Part shown: positions 6,456 through 17,867 of the stretch, piece by piece | How positions within the stretch are numbered: the first letter of the stretch is position 1 | Layout of the letters: every line of letters begins with the position of its first letter | Assembly (NCBI RefSeq): GCF_016862575.1 | Contig: NZ_BONF01000063.1 | Span: forward strand, 1-41,965 | Length of the DNA stretch: 41,965 nt | Reading direction: 5' to 3' | Source of the DNA: Catellatospora bangladeshensis | GTDB lineage: Bacteria; Actinomycetota; Actinomycetes; Mycobacteriales; Micromonosporaceae | The notes under the pieces: generated by a model | Database searches by the model: none | What the model was told of the DNA's origin: nothing | The model's input: the letters and a program-made list of their open reading frames with translations, nothing else | Made by a program: the position numbers and the translations under genes

Positions 6456-8744
6456 GTGCCTGACGCCAGAACGCAGGAGATCGCCATTGAACAGCAGGCC
6501 GTCGATCAGGTCTACGAGCGCGTCGAGGTGATGCGGGCGCAGGCCCGCGAGCTGGCCCGCGAGGGTCACCAGCGGGCCACCACCGGCCTGACCACCGGTC
6601 TCGTGGAACGCGACGCGATGGTCATCCGGGCGGACCGGCGGCTGCGCACCCTGGACGCCGAGGCCGAGGGTCTCGTGTTCGGCCGACTCGACTACGACGA
6701 CGGCGAGGTCTACCGCATCGGCCGCCTCGGGCTGCGCGACGAGCAGTCCGAGCCGCTGCTGGTCGACTGGCGCGCCCCGGCCGCCGCCGCGTTCTACCGA
6801 GCCACGTCCGGCGAGCCGCTCGGCGTCGTACGCCGCCGCATCATCATCAGCCGCGGGCCCGAGGTCATCGACCTCGACGACGACCTGCTCGACCCGGACG
6901 GCGCCGGTGAGCTGCGCGTGCTCGGCGAGGGGGCGCTGCTCGCGGCGCTGCGGCGCTCGCGCGGCCCGCTCATGCGCGACATCGTCACCACCATCCAGCG
7001 CGAGCAGGACGAGGCCATCCGCTCGCCGGCCCGTGGCGTGACTGTGGTCACCGGGGGTCCCGGCACCGGCAAGACGCAGGTCGCGCTGCACCGCGCGGCA
7101 TACCTGCTCTACACCGACCGGGGGCGCTTCGCCGACGGGCGGGTGCTCGTGGTCGGGCCGTCCACCGTGTTCACCAACTACATCAGCCGGGTGCTGCCCG
7201 CGCTCGGCGAGGACAGCGTGCACCTGCGCGCCATCGGCGAGCTGTTCGACGGGGTGACCGCCACCCGCCGCGACCCCGCGGCCGTGGCCGAGATCAAGGG
7301 CGCGGACACCATGCCGCGGCTGCTCACCGAGCTGATGTGGCAGACCCCGCCGGGCGCGCCCGCGCGACTGCGGCTGGTGTACGCGGGCCAGGTGCTCACC
7401 CTCGACGAGGCCGCGCTCGCCCAGGCGCGGGTACGCGCCCGCGAGCGCGCGGACCGGCTCGGCACCGCCCCCAACGCCGCCCGCGGCCTGGCCGCCGCCG
7501 CCCTGCTGGAGGCGCTGTGGACCCGCGTCGACGGGGAGCACCTGGAGCGCGGCGCGTTCGTCGAGGACGTCGCCGACCGGGGCGAGTTTTTGAGCTTCCT
7601 GCGCGACTGGTGGCCCCACCTGACCCCGCCGGACGTGCTGTCCTGGCTGGACGATCCGGCGCGGTCCGCGCCCGTGCTCGGCGCGGCGGCGGCCGAGGCG
7701 CTGGCCGTGTCCTACCGGGACTGCGACGGCTGGGCCGTGGACGACGTGCCGCTGCTCGACGAGCTGACCGGTCTGCTCGGCGAGGCGCCGCCGCCGCGCC
7801 GCCCGACCCAGGCCGAGACCGGCTGGCGGCTGCGCGAGCTGACCTCCGGCACGCAGCACGTCGACACGTTCGTGCTCAGCCTCGGCCTGCACGACGGCTG
7901 GAGCCTGTACGCGCCGGGCCATCCCACCCCGATCGCGCTGGCCGGGCCGAAGATCGACAACGACGCGATCCACGCCGCGCAGCGCTGGGCCGAGGCCGTC
8001 ATCCTGCGCGAGGGCCACCGGGTGGTCAGCTGGACCGACGGCTTCGACCCGCACGGCGAGGACGGGTACGTGCCGGTGCTCGCCGAGCCGCTGCCGCCGC
8101 CGGAGCCCGAGCCGGAGGACACCGGTGGGGACGACTACGCCCACGTCATCCTCGACGAGGCGCAGGACCTGTCCCCGATGGAGGCACGGATGATCGCCCG
8201 CCGGGCGGCGTACGCCTCGATGACGATCGTCGGCGACCTCGGCCAGGCCACGCACCCGCTGGCCGCCGCGTCCTGGCCGGAGCTGCTCGCCCGGCTCGGC
8301 CGCCGGGAGGCGCGCACCCTGGAGCTGCGCACCGGCTACCGGGTGCCGCAGACGCTGGCCGACTATGCGGCCCGGCTGCTGCCGCCCGGCATCGCCCCGA
8401 CCCGCTCCTACCGGCCCGGCGGCGAGCTGACCGTACGCCAGGTCGACGACCTGCACGCCGCCGTCCGGGAGGCGGTGCGCGACGCGCCGCGCGACGCGAC
8501 GACCGCCGTCGTCGCCGCCGACCACACCGCCGCCGCGCTCGCGCCGCTCGTCGAGGGCGCGACGGTGGTGCCCGCCGGCGTCGTCAAGGGCCTGGAGTAC
8601 GACCACGTGATCGTGGTCGAGCCCGCCGAGATCCTCGCCGCCGAACCCCGCGGCGCCAGCCGCCTCTACGTCGTCCTCACCCGCGCCGTGGCCAGCCTCG
8701 CCGTCCTGCACCACGCACCCCTGCCCCGGGCCCTCCAGCCCTGA
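6456..8744 (+). CDS. HelD/HelR-type RNA polymerase recycling ATPase (UvrD-like)
   Basis: A 762-residue protein starting at GTG 6456, with GGGGAG 5 nt upstream. The frame is open from 6270, but that part is intergenic. The N-terminus (residues 1-60) is a long charged coiled coil (QQAVDQVYERVEVMRAQARELA), as in the HelD arm that enters the RNA polymerase secondary channel. Walker A is GGPGTGKT near residues 199-206. Walker B/motif II is LDEAQDLSP near 566. Superfamily-1 helicase motifs continue to the C-terminus (VVPAGVVKGLEYDHVIVVEP, then LYVVLTRA). HelD proteins free stalled RNA polymerase from DNA or nucleic acid; actinobacterial HelR members also displace rifamycins. No rifamycin-associated element was recognised upstream. 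Confidence 0.85.
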   Translation: MPDARTQEIAIEQQAVDQVYERVEVMRAQARELAREGHQRATTGLTTGLVERDAMVIRADRRLRTLDAEAEGLVFGRLDYDDGEVYRIGRLGLRDEQSEPLLVDWRAPAAAAFYRATSGEPLGVVRRRIIISRGPEVIDLDDDLLDPDGAGELRVLGEGALLAALRRSRGPLMRDIVTTIQREQDEAIRSPARGVTVVTGGPGTGKTQVALHRAAYLLYTDRGRFADGRVLVVGPSTVFTNYISRVLPALGEDSVHLRAIGELFDGVTATRRDPAAVAEIKGADTMPRLLTELMWQTPPGAPARLRLVYAGQVLTLDEAALAQARVRARERADRLGTAPNAARGLAAAALLEALWTRVDGEHLERGAFVEDVADRGEFLSFLRDWWPHLTPPDVLSWLDDPARSAPVLGAAAAEALAVSYRDCDGWAVDDVPLLDELTGLLGEAPPPRRPTQAETGWRLRELTSGTQHVDTFVLSLGLHDGWSLYAPGHPTPIALAGPKIDNDAIHAAQRWAEAVILREGHRVVSWTDGFDPHGEDGYVPVLAEPLPPPEPEPEDTGGDDYAHVILDEAQDLSPMEARMIARRAAYASMTIVGDLGQATHPLAAASWPELLARLGRREARTLELRTGYRVPQTLADYAARLLPPGIAPTRSYRPGGELTVRQVDDLHAAVREAVRDAPRDATTAVVAADHTAAALAPLVEGATVVPAGVVKGLEYDHVIVVEPAEILAAEPRGASRLYVVLTRAVASLAVLHHAPLPRALQP

Positions 8745-8783
8745 GCACCCCGTCCCCTCGTCCACCCTGACCTGGCGCAACTG

Positions 8784-8830
8784 TTGAAGACCCGCGGCCT
8801 CAGATCACCTCTGAGGCCGCGGGTCTTCAA
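8784..8830. terminator. Strong bidirectional terminator
   Basis: A perfect 21-bp stem with a 5-nt loop (TCACC) lies between the convergent HelD-like gene and the ABC permease gene. The left arm begins TTGAAGACCCGCGG. Confidence 0.9.
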
Positions 8831-8856
8831 GAGTCGTCACAAAGGACGCCCGGGCG

Positions 8857-10518
8857 TCAGGCCGTGCCGTCCTTCGGGCTCCCGTGCTCCATGGTGGGGA
8901 CGGCGGGCTGGGCAGGGGCCGTCGGGTAGGGGTCGGTGGCCTGTGCGGGAACGGCCGGGAACGGCGCGGCCGCCGGGGCGTCGTCGGGGTCGTCGCGGCC
9001 GGTGCGCAGGGCGAGCCGGTCCAGGGACAGGATCTGGACCGCGGCGATCGCGGCGGCGATGACGAGCAGCAGCGGCAGCGGGTACAGCCAGCCGGTCACG
9101 CCGCCGCCGCCCTCCAGGCCGCGGTAGCCGAACTCGGTGACGGTCTGCAGCACCACGACCTGCATGGGCGCGGAGTCCGGGCGCATCCCGGCGATCAGCG
9201 GCCACAGGGTGTCCTGCGCCGCGACGACCCAGACCATCAGCCCGGCCAGGCCGGCCACGGGCAGGGCCCGGGTCAGGCGTACGCCCCGGAACAGCAGCGC
9301 GCTGCCGAACAGCACCGGGATGCTCAGCGACGCGGGCGGGACCAGGAACAGGAACTCGCTGCCGTCCTCCATCCGGTGCCGGAACGCGTCCGGGATCAGC
9401 GCGGGCAGCCCGGTGAACAGCCACGGCGCGAACGGCAGCAGCAGCAGCTCGCTCCGCCGGCCGAGCGGCCGCAGCGCGCCGATGCCGTATCCGCCTAGCA
9501 CGGCCGCGGTCACCCCGAGCAGCGTGGACAGCAGCGGCGGGATCCAGGTGGAGACCAGGTGCGGCAGCACCCCGGACTCCCGGGGCAGGGCCGAGAACGA
9601 CACCGAGTGGGTCAGCCACGGCACCAGCGAGCCGAGCGCGATCAGCGCCGCCACCGCGGTGACCACCAGCGACACGGCGGTCCAGGGCGAGGTGCCGGCG
9701 GGCTGGTCCGGGGCGGGCTCGGCGGCGGCCTCGACCACCCGGGCGCGGGCGGCGATCAGCCATCCGGCGACGCCCACGCCGAGCACGGCCAGCACCGCCA
9801 GCAGCAGCACGGCACCGGCCGAGGCCACACCCAGGTCGGCGAAGCGGAACGCGACGTCGAAGATCAGCATCGCGGGCGATCCGAAGCGCGGGCCGTCCGG
9901 TCCCCGCAGCAGGTACGGGAAGGTGAACGACTGCAGGGCGTACGCCAGGGAGGTGGCCGTGATGATCCCGCCGACGAGCAGCAGGCCGGGCCACGCGTCG
10001 CCGAGCCGGGGCGACCGGCGCAGGACCAGCAGGAACGCGGTCGCACCGAGGCCCACGGCGAGCGCGCCGAACGCGCCGTACTGCCCGAGGAAGGGGTTGA
10101 GGTCGCGCGGCGACTCGAAGGACAGCAGCCACGCGACGGCGGCCATGGTGGCGCCCACCGCGGCCATGGGCAGCGCGAACGCGGCGCGCAGGGCCCACCG
10201 GCCGCGGCGTCCGGCCAGCGCGGCGAGCCAGGCCAGCAGCAGGCCGCCGATCAGCGCGGTGAAGGTCAGCGCCACGGCCAGCAGCAGCGGCCCGACCAGC
10301 GACTCGGCGAAGTCGTCGAACAGGGCGCTGTAGTTGTCGCCGCCCACCGATTCGGACGGCTTGTCGAGCAGGGACGCGTCGGTGAAGCTGGCCAGCAGCG
10401 TCCGTACGGACGGCACCAGGTAGCCGGTGAACAGGAGCACGGTCGCGGGGATCAGCGCGAGCAGGCCGAGCAGCACGCTCGTCCCGTTGCGGGGTGGCTT
10501 GGCCGGGGTGTCCAACAT
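8857..10518 (-). CDS. Fused double ABC-transporter permease
   Basis: A 553-residue integral membrane protein from ATG 10516-10518. A -10 box 7 nt upstream (TAGCAT, 10526-10531) indicates a leaderless mRNA. The frame runs further upstream only as a shadow. The N-terminal half begins with a MalF-like segment (VLLGLLALIPATVLLFTGYLVPSVRTLLASF) and a six-helix block. A cytoplasmic linker lies near residue 270. The C-terminal half repeats the pattern with a MalG-like ending (VLQTVTEFGYRG, then WLYPLPLLLVIAAAIAAVQIL). It looks like fused sugar-type permeases of binding-protein ABC transporters. The C-tail is Pro/Ala-rich. No ATPase or binding protein is nearby, so partners must be elsewhere or it is an orphan. 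Confidence 0.75.
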   Translation of the reverse strand: MLDTPAKPPRNGTSVLLGLLALIPATVLLFTGYLVPSVRTLLASFTDASLLDKPSESVGGDNYSALFDDFAESLVGPLLLAVALTFTALIGGLLLAWLAALAGRRGRWALRAAFALPMAAVGATMAAVAWLLSFESPRDLNPFLGQYGAFGALAVGLGATAFLLVLRRSPRLGDAWPGLLLVGGIITATSLAYALQSFTFPYLLRGPDGPRFGSPAMLIFDVAFRFADLGVASAGAVLLLAVLAVLGVGVAGWLIAARARVVEAAAEPAPDQPAGTSPWTAVSLVVTAVAALIALGSLVPWLTHSVSFSALPRESGVLPHLVSTWIPPLLSTLLGVTAAVLGGYGIGALRPLGRRSELLLLPFAPWLFTGLPALIPDAFRHRMEDGSEFLFLVPPASLSIPVLFGSALLFRGVRLTRALPVAGLAGLMVWVVAAQDTLWPLIAGMRPDSAPMQVVVLQTVTEFGYRGLEGGGGVTGWLYPLPLLLVIAAAIAAVQILSLDRLALRTGRDDPDDAPAAAPFPAVPAQATDPYPTAPAQPAVPTMEHGSPKDGTA

Positions 10519-10525
10519 GTACCGG

Positions 10526-10531
10526 ATGCTA
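10526..10531 (-). promoter_or_regulatory. -10 box of leaderless ABC permease transcript
   Basis: On the minus strand TAGCAT is followed by 7 nt and then the ATG. No ribosome site precedes the ATG. Confidence 0.45.
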
Positions 10532-10627
10532 ACGGCCCGGGGCGACGCGGACAGCTTCGCCGAGGGGGTCGCGCCGTGACCCCGACCACCGATAAAGTCA
10601 TCCTGTGATGACATGTCGCACATAAAC

Positions 10628-13353
<2,726 letters not shown>

Positions 13354-13368
13354 TCCGGCACCACCCCT

Positions 13369-13404
13369 GAGGAAGCCCGCCGCCCCCCGTCGGCGGGCTT
13401 CCTC
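13369..13404 (+). terminator. katG terminator
   Basis: A perfect 14-bp stem (GAGGAAGCCCGCCG and its complement) with an 8-nt loop, followed by CTTTGT, begins 15 nt after the katG stop. Confidence 0.9.
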
Positions 13405-13415
13405 CTTTGTGTACC

Positions 13416-13528
13416 CGGAACTTCCGGACCTCCCGCCGGCATGCCTGCCGGGCCGGTGAAGGCCGTTCGGCGACGGTCGCCGACCGGTCGCCGACATCGA
13501 TGACCGAAAGTTCCGGAACATATTGACG
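13416..13528 (+). promoter_or_regulatory. CE15 gene promoter with TTCCGGAA operator
   Basis: CGAAAGTTCCGGAAC (13505-13519) contains the palindrome TTCCGGAA (13511-13518), and four bases later comes the -35-like TTGACG (13523-13528). A second, weaker copy (CGGAACTTCCGGA) lies at 13416-13428. The -10 is unclear. The same palindrome-then-TTGACG layout, also with a 4-nt gap, precedes the CE4 gene at 38.9 kb, and a 10-nt version precedes the GH10 gene. This suggests shared control. Confidence 0.55.
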
Positions 13529-13618
13529 TGCGACGTTGCATCGCCGAGCCTGAGACCTGCCCTGGCATCCGTGATCATCAATCATGGATGCCGCTTCCAC
13601 TGCCCGGAAGGAGGCGCA

Positions 13619-15295
13619 GTGAACCTCAGCTCAGAACACGCCCGCACCCGAGCGGCGCTGGCCGCGCTCGCGGTGTTCGCGCTCGCGGTCACCGGCGCGG
13701 CGACGGTCGTCGCCGCCACCACGTCCGCCCAGGCCGCACCCGCCCTCGCCGCCGAGGACGACGGTGCGGGCTGCCCGGTCACCCTGCCCGGCTCCACCAC
13801 GTCCAACCCACGGCTGCCCGACCCGTTCCGCAGGATCGACGGCACCCGCATCACCACCAAGGCCGAGTGGACCTGCCGCCGCGAGGAGATCAAGAAGCTC
13901 GCCGAGCGCTACGTCTACGGCACCAAACCGGCCAGGCCCGCCAGCGTCACCGGCACGGTGTCCAGCTCGAACATCACCGTCAACGTGTCCGAGGGCGGAC
14001 GCAGCGCGAGCTTCTCGGCCAGCGTGAGCCTGCCCACGACCGGCACCGCGCCGTACCCGGCGGTCGTGGTCGTGGGCGGACTCGGCGCGGACACCGCCAC
14101 GATCCGCGCCGCCGGGGTCGCCGTCATCAACTACGACCCGCTGGCCGTCGGGCGGGAGGGCACGCCCCGCACCAACAAGCAGGGCGCGTTCTACAGCGTC
14201 TACGGCAACACCAGCAGCACCGGCCTGCTGCTCGCCTGGGGCTGGGGGGTGAGCCGCATCATCGACGTCGTCGAGCAGTCGGGCGGCGGCATCCTCAAGG
14301 CCGACGCGATGGGCGTCACCGGCTGCTCCCGCTACGGCAAGGGCGCGTTCGTCGCGGGCGCGTTCGACCAGCGCATCGCGCTGACCATGCCGATCGAGTC
14401 GGGCAGCGCCGGCGCGCCGATCCTGCGCGGCATCCCCGGCGAGTCCGGGGCGCAGCCGCTGAGCAGCGCGTACTCCGAGCAGCCGTGGCTGGGCGACGCG
14501 TTCAGCTCGTTCACCGGCAACCCGAACGGGCTGCCGATCGACACGCACCAGATCGTCGGCATGATCGCGCCGCGCGGGCTGTTCCTGATGGAGAACCCGC
14601 GCATCGACTGGCTGGCCGCCCGCTCCGGCAGCGTGGCCGCGCTCGGCGGCGCCGAGATCTACAAGGCGCTCGGCGCGGGTTCGAACCTCACCTACTGGTC
14701 GGACGTCGCGGACGGCACGCACTGCGCGGTACGCAGCGAGTGGCGTACGCCGCTGCAGCAGAACCTGCAGAAGTTCCTGCTCAAGACCGGCAGCGCCGCG
14801 GGCGTCATCCGGATCTCCAGCCTGAAGTCCGGCAACCTCGCCGACTGGCGCGACTGGACGACACCCACCCTGCTCGACGGCCCCCCGACCTCCCCACCGC
14901 CGAACTCCCCGTCCCCCTCCACGGTCCCGTCCTCCCCGCCACCGTCCTCGCCTCCGCCGTCCTCCCCGCCGCCCTCGTCGCCTCCGCCGTCGCCTCCGCC
15001 GCCGACGGGCACCTGCGGCGCGGCGTTCCGCACGGTCAACTCCTGGCCGGGCGGCTTCCAGGGCGAGATCACGGTGACCGCGGGCGCCTCGGCGATCAGC
15101 GGCTGGACCGTGACCTGGACCCTCGCCTCCGGCCAGACCATCACCCAGCTCTGGAACGGCACCCTCACCACCAGCGGCTCCACCGCCACCGTCAGAAACC
15201 TGTCCTACAACGGCTCACTCGCCCCACGAGCCTCGACCACCTTCGGCTTCACCGCCACCGGCCCCGCCGCAACCCCCTCCCTCACCTGCACCTGA
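13619..15295 (+). CDS. Secreted CE15 glucuronoyl esterase with CBM2
   Basis: 558 residues from GTG 13619, preceded by GGAGG. An N-terminal signal peptide (ALAALAVFALAVTGAATVVAA) ends in SAQAAPA. The catalytic domain (about 60-415) has the CE15 nucleophile motif GCSRYGKGA, with Ser237, and a late DGTHC segment that probably supplies the His. A Pro/Ser linker follows (about 422-464), then a C-terminal CBM2 with its bounding cysteines (CGAAFRTVNSWPGGFQGEITV to SLTCT). CE15 enzymes cut the ester between 4-O-methyl-glucuronic acid of xylan and lignin alcohols, outside the cell. CBM2 would hold it on cellulose or xylan. The promoter carries the operator shared with the CE4 and GH10 genes. Confidence 0.88.
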   Translation: MNLSSEHARTRAALAALAVFALAVTGAATVVAATTSAQAAPALAAEDDGAGCPVTLPGSTTSNPRLPDPFRRIDGTRITTKAEWTCRREEIKKLAERYVYGTKPARPASVTGTVSSSNITVNVSEGGRSASFSASVSLPTTGTAPYPAVVVVGGLGADTATIRAAGVAVINYDPLAVGREGTPRTNKQGAFYSVYGNTSSTGLLLAWGWGVSRIIDVVEQSGGGILKADAMGVTGCSRYGKGAFVAGAFDQRIALTMPIESGSAGAPILRGIPGESGAQPLSSAYSEQPWLGDAFSSFTGNPNGLPIDTHQIVGMIAPRGLFLMENPRIDWLAARSGSVAALGGAEIYKALGAGSNLTYWSDVADGTHCAVRSEWRTPLQQNLQKFLLKTGSAAGVIRISSLKSGNLADWRDWTTPTLLDGPPTSPPPNSPSPSTVPSSPPPSSPPPSSPPPSSPPPSPPPPTGTCGAAFRTVNSWPGGFQGEITVTAGASAISGWTVTWTLASGQTITQLWNGTLTTSGSTATVRNLSYNGSLAPRASTTFGFTATGPAATPSLTCT

Positions 15296-15300
15296 TGAAA

Positions 15301-15346
15301 GGAAGGGCACCTTCTTATCGCTTTCCGATGTAGAAGGTGCCCTTCC
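15301..15346. terminator. Bidirectional terminator / repeat-like palindrome
   Basis: GGAAGGGCACCTTCT (15301-15315) pairs perfectly with 15332-15346 around a 16-nt AT-rich loop. It separates the convergent CE15 gene and the surface-protein gene ending at 15354. Elements with these arms are, from memory, frequent in Micromonosporaceae genomes. Confidence 0.85.
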
Positions 15347-15353
15347 GAACCTC

Positions 15354-16676
15354 TCAGGCCGCTGGGCTGCCGCGGCGTCTGCGTACGGTGGCCACGGCGC
15401 CGGTCGCCAGCAGGGCGACGGCGGCGGCCAGGACGAACGTCGCGGCGCGCGGGTGCGGGGCGCCGCCGGACTGCGACGCGGCGGCCGGGGCGAGCGCGGG
15501 GGCGGTCGCGGCGGGGGACGGGGACGGCGAAGCGGTGACCACGGTGGCCTTCGGGCGGCCCGCGTCGGTGACCGCGGCCTGCGGTGCGGGACCGGTGGCG
15601 GGCCACGACCTGGCCGAGGTGGCCGCGACGGACAGGTGGCCGAGCGAGGTGTCCAGGATGACCGCCTTTCCGAGCAGCAGTTGCACACGCACGGTGGCGG
15701 CCTCGGCGGACACCGCGGAGTCGGTGAGGGTGCGGACCAGCTCGCCGATGGAGACCCGCACGGACAGCAGCGAGCGGGTCGGCGTACGGCCGCGCAGCGA
15801 CGCGTTGACGTACACGTCGGTGGAGATCTTCTCGGCGGACAGGTGCGCCACCGGGCGGCCCGCCGCGGTGACCTCCAGCACCGCGGGCCGGTAGTCCACC
15901 AGCGACCGGGCACGGCTGCCCCCGGCCACCGCGAGCAGCTTCGGCTGGCTGACGACCTTGACGGACACCTCGGCGGCCGTACCGTCGAACAGCGACACCT
16001 CGGCCAGGGAGCTGCCCGCCCCGGCCGCGACGCCGACCCGGTTGCCGGGCAGGCGTACCAGCTCGGTGAACGCCTGCGACGCGCCCGCCGAGCGGACCCG
16101 CAGCAGGCTCGTCCCGGCGTCGGAGCCGTCGGCGCCCCCGGCGGAGACCGCACCGCCGCCCGCGGGCAGCAGCGTCAGCGAGCCGATGCCGGTCGCGGCG
16201 CGGGTCAGCGGACCCGTCTGCCCGCACCGGTAGTCCCGTCGCCAGGACGCGTCGGAGGTCAGCCTGCCCGCCTCCGCGTCGAGCAGGCCCGGCGCGTTCA
16301 GGGCCGACAGTCGCGTCTCGTGCGGCCCCGGCGATCCGGCCGTCGTGGCGATGCTGCGGGAGACGGCCGGCTCGCCGGGGTCGATGCCGAGCACGGCCAG
16401 CTCGCTCAGGTGTGCGGCCGCGACGGCCGGCTGGGCGGACGCGCTGTCCACGGCGCCGGTCGCGGAGGCCAGCCGCAGGTCGGCCAGCGGCCGGTCACGC
16501 AGGATCGGCAGGTCCAGGGCCCGCAGCCGCAGCACGTCGGCCTGTGCCGAGGCGCTGAACCGCGCGGTGCAGCCGGGCCCGGCCTGGGCCGCGCCCAGCG
16601 GGACCAGGGCCGCGCAGGCTCCCGCGGCGAGCCCGGCGGCGGTCGCGGCGGCGCCGGTACGTCGTAGCCATGTCAT
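15354..16676 (-). CDS. Secreted, membrane-anchored surface protein
   Basis: 440 residues from ATG 16674-16676, the start just before the signal peptide (RRTGAAATAAGLAAGACAALVPLGAAQAGPG). The extracellular part is rich in Ala, Ser, Val and Thr and has beta-rich repeats (VSLFDGTAAEVSVKVVSQPKLL, then YRPAVLEVTAAGRPVAHLSAEKI). A Pro/Ser/Ala stalk follows (TASPSPSPAATAPALAPAAA). The C-terminus has one transmembrane helix (ATFVLAAAVALLATGAVATV) and RRRR, the layout of a cell-wall or membrane anchor. No LPXTG/LAXTG motif is visible before the helix. It resembles in plan the actinobacterial SCO1860-type anchored proteins, but that match is uncertain. It diverges from the lipase gene. Confidence 0.65.
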   Translation of the reverse strand: MTWLRRTGAAATAAGLAAGACAALVPLGAAQAGPGCTARFSASAQADVLRLRALDLPILRDRPLADLRLASATGAVDSASAQPAVAAAHLSELAVLGIDPGEPAVSRSIATTAGSPGPHETRLSALNAPGLLDAEAGRLTSDASWRRDYRCGQTGPLTRAATGIGSLTLLPAGGGAVSAGGADGSDAGTSLLRVRSAGASQAFTELVRLPGNRVGVAAGAGSSLAEVSLFDGTAAEVSVKVVSQPKLLAVAGGSRARSLVDYRPAVLEVTAAGRPVAHLSAEKISTDVYVNASLRGRTPTRSLLSVRVSIGELVRTLTDSAVSAEAATVRVQLLLGKAVILDTSLGHLSVAATSARSWPATGPAPQAAVTDAGRPKATVVTASPSPSPAATAPALAPAAASQSGGAPHPRAATFVLAAAVALLATGAVATVRRRRGSPAA

Positions 16677-16870
16677 GTGAACCCGTCCCTCTTCGTCGGG
16701 GGCATCGACATCCGCACAACGAGGACCGGCCACAACGGACGTTCGGCGTTATCGATTCGTTACCGAACCCGCTCGCAGGCGCACCGCCGGTCCGGCAGGC
16801 CGTGGACCCGTTGCGCCGTATCGGGAAGAATGCGCAGCGCACGCCCCCGGCACAACGGAATAAGGTACAA

Positions 16871-17722
16871 ATGCGACGTACTGCTGCACTCCTCGGCTCA
16901 CTCCTGCTCGCCGCGAGCGTCACGCTCGCCGCGCAGGCCCCCGCCCATGCGGCCCCGGCGCGGGCCAACGGCCAGGCGAACACCGTCGTCTTCATCCACG
17001 GCTGGAGCCCCGACGGCGACGCGAACTGCGACGCGTACTGGTCCGCCGTCACGAACCAGTTCACGAACGCGGGCTGGACGGGCGACCTGGTGACGTTCGG
17101 CTACTACTCGGGCAACACCGACTGCGACATCCTGTTCCCCGGCGACACCATGAACACGTCGATCAAGGCGGTCGGCAAGGCCCTGGCCAACGAGCTGTAC
17201 AGCCGCTACTCGGCCAGCGGCGTCAAGGTCGACGTCGTCGCGCACTCGATGGGCGGCCTCGTGATCCGCTCCGCGCTGACCGAGGTGGCCAAGGGCACGG
17301 CCGGGTATCCGCCGTACCTGTACGTCGAGGACGTGGTGACGCTGGGCACGCCGCACGCCGGCGCCACCTTCGCCGGCTGGTGCAGCCTCACCCTCTGGCT
17401 GCAGTGCAAGGAGATGGCCGCAGGCAGCTCGTTCCTCAACGGCCTGGCGGCCCGCCCGGAGTCGGCGATGGGCACCGACTGGACCGTGATCTCGTCGTTC
17501 GACGACGGGGACGTGGACGAGTCGTCCGGCGTCGCGATGAACGCCCAGCACAAGATCCAGTACGACGCCGACCTGGACCACACCGAGCTGCGTACGGCCA
17601 CCGGCAGCTTCAACGCCCGCTACTGGCACACCGCGACCGCCACCACCTGGAGCGCCTGGGGCACCCGCGTCGGCCCGCTCCAGTGGGCCAAGAACGCCTG
17701 CTACTACCACGCCTCCACCTGA
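16871..17722 (+). CDS. Secreted alpha/beta-hydrolase lipase
   Basis: 283 residues from ATG 16871 with an AAGG site upstream. The signal peptide is MRRTAALLGSLLLAASVTLAAQAPAHA, with a likely cut after AHA. The mature enzyme begins with the oxyanion motif VVFIHGWSPDG. The nucleophile elbow is VVAHSMGGLV (Ser126). The distal part holds VTLGTPHAGATFAGW, typical of triacylglycerol lipases of the EstA/LipA-like group, and a plausible DHTELR segment for the catalytic His. Several cysteines in the mature part probably form disulphides. It should hydrolyse lipid esters outside the cell. The 194-bp divergent gap to the anchored surface protein may share regulatory sites, but none was recognised. Confidence 0.85.
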   Translation: MRRTAALLGSLLLAASVTLAAQAPAHAAPARANGQANTVVFIHGWSPDGDANCDAYWSAVTNQFTNAGWTGDLVTFGYYSGNTDCDILFPGDTMNTSIKAVGKALANELYSRYSASGVKVDVVAHSMGGLVIRSALTEVAKGTAGYPPYLYVEDVVTLGTPHAGATFAGWCSLTLWLQCKEMAAGSSFLNGLAARPESAMGTDWTVISSFDDGDVDESSGVAMNAQHKIQYDADLDHTELRTATGSFNARYWHTATATTWSAWGTRVGPLQWAKNACYYHAST

Positions 17723-17757
17723 CCGTACGGATCGACGCAGGGAGATTTGCCTCTGGT

Positions 17758-17791
17758 GCGAGGGGTCGCGGTCGTGCAACGATCCCTTCGC
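17758..17791 (+). terminator. Possible lipase terminator
   Basis: GCGAGGGGTCG and CGATCCCTTCGC form an imperfect stem 36 nt after the lipase stop. Confidence 0.35.
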
Positions 17792-17867
17792 ATCGCGGTG
17801 TGGCGGCGTCCTGATCGGACCGGTGGCGGTTATCGCCCGCCATCCGCCAGTCAGGAGGGACACCCCC

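Noticed and set aside
6441-8780. 779-residue minus-strand frame opposite the HelD-like gene
   Set aside because: No motifs and shadow composition; the plus strand carries Walker A and B.
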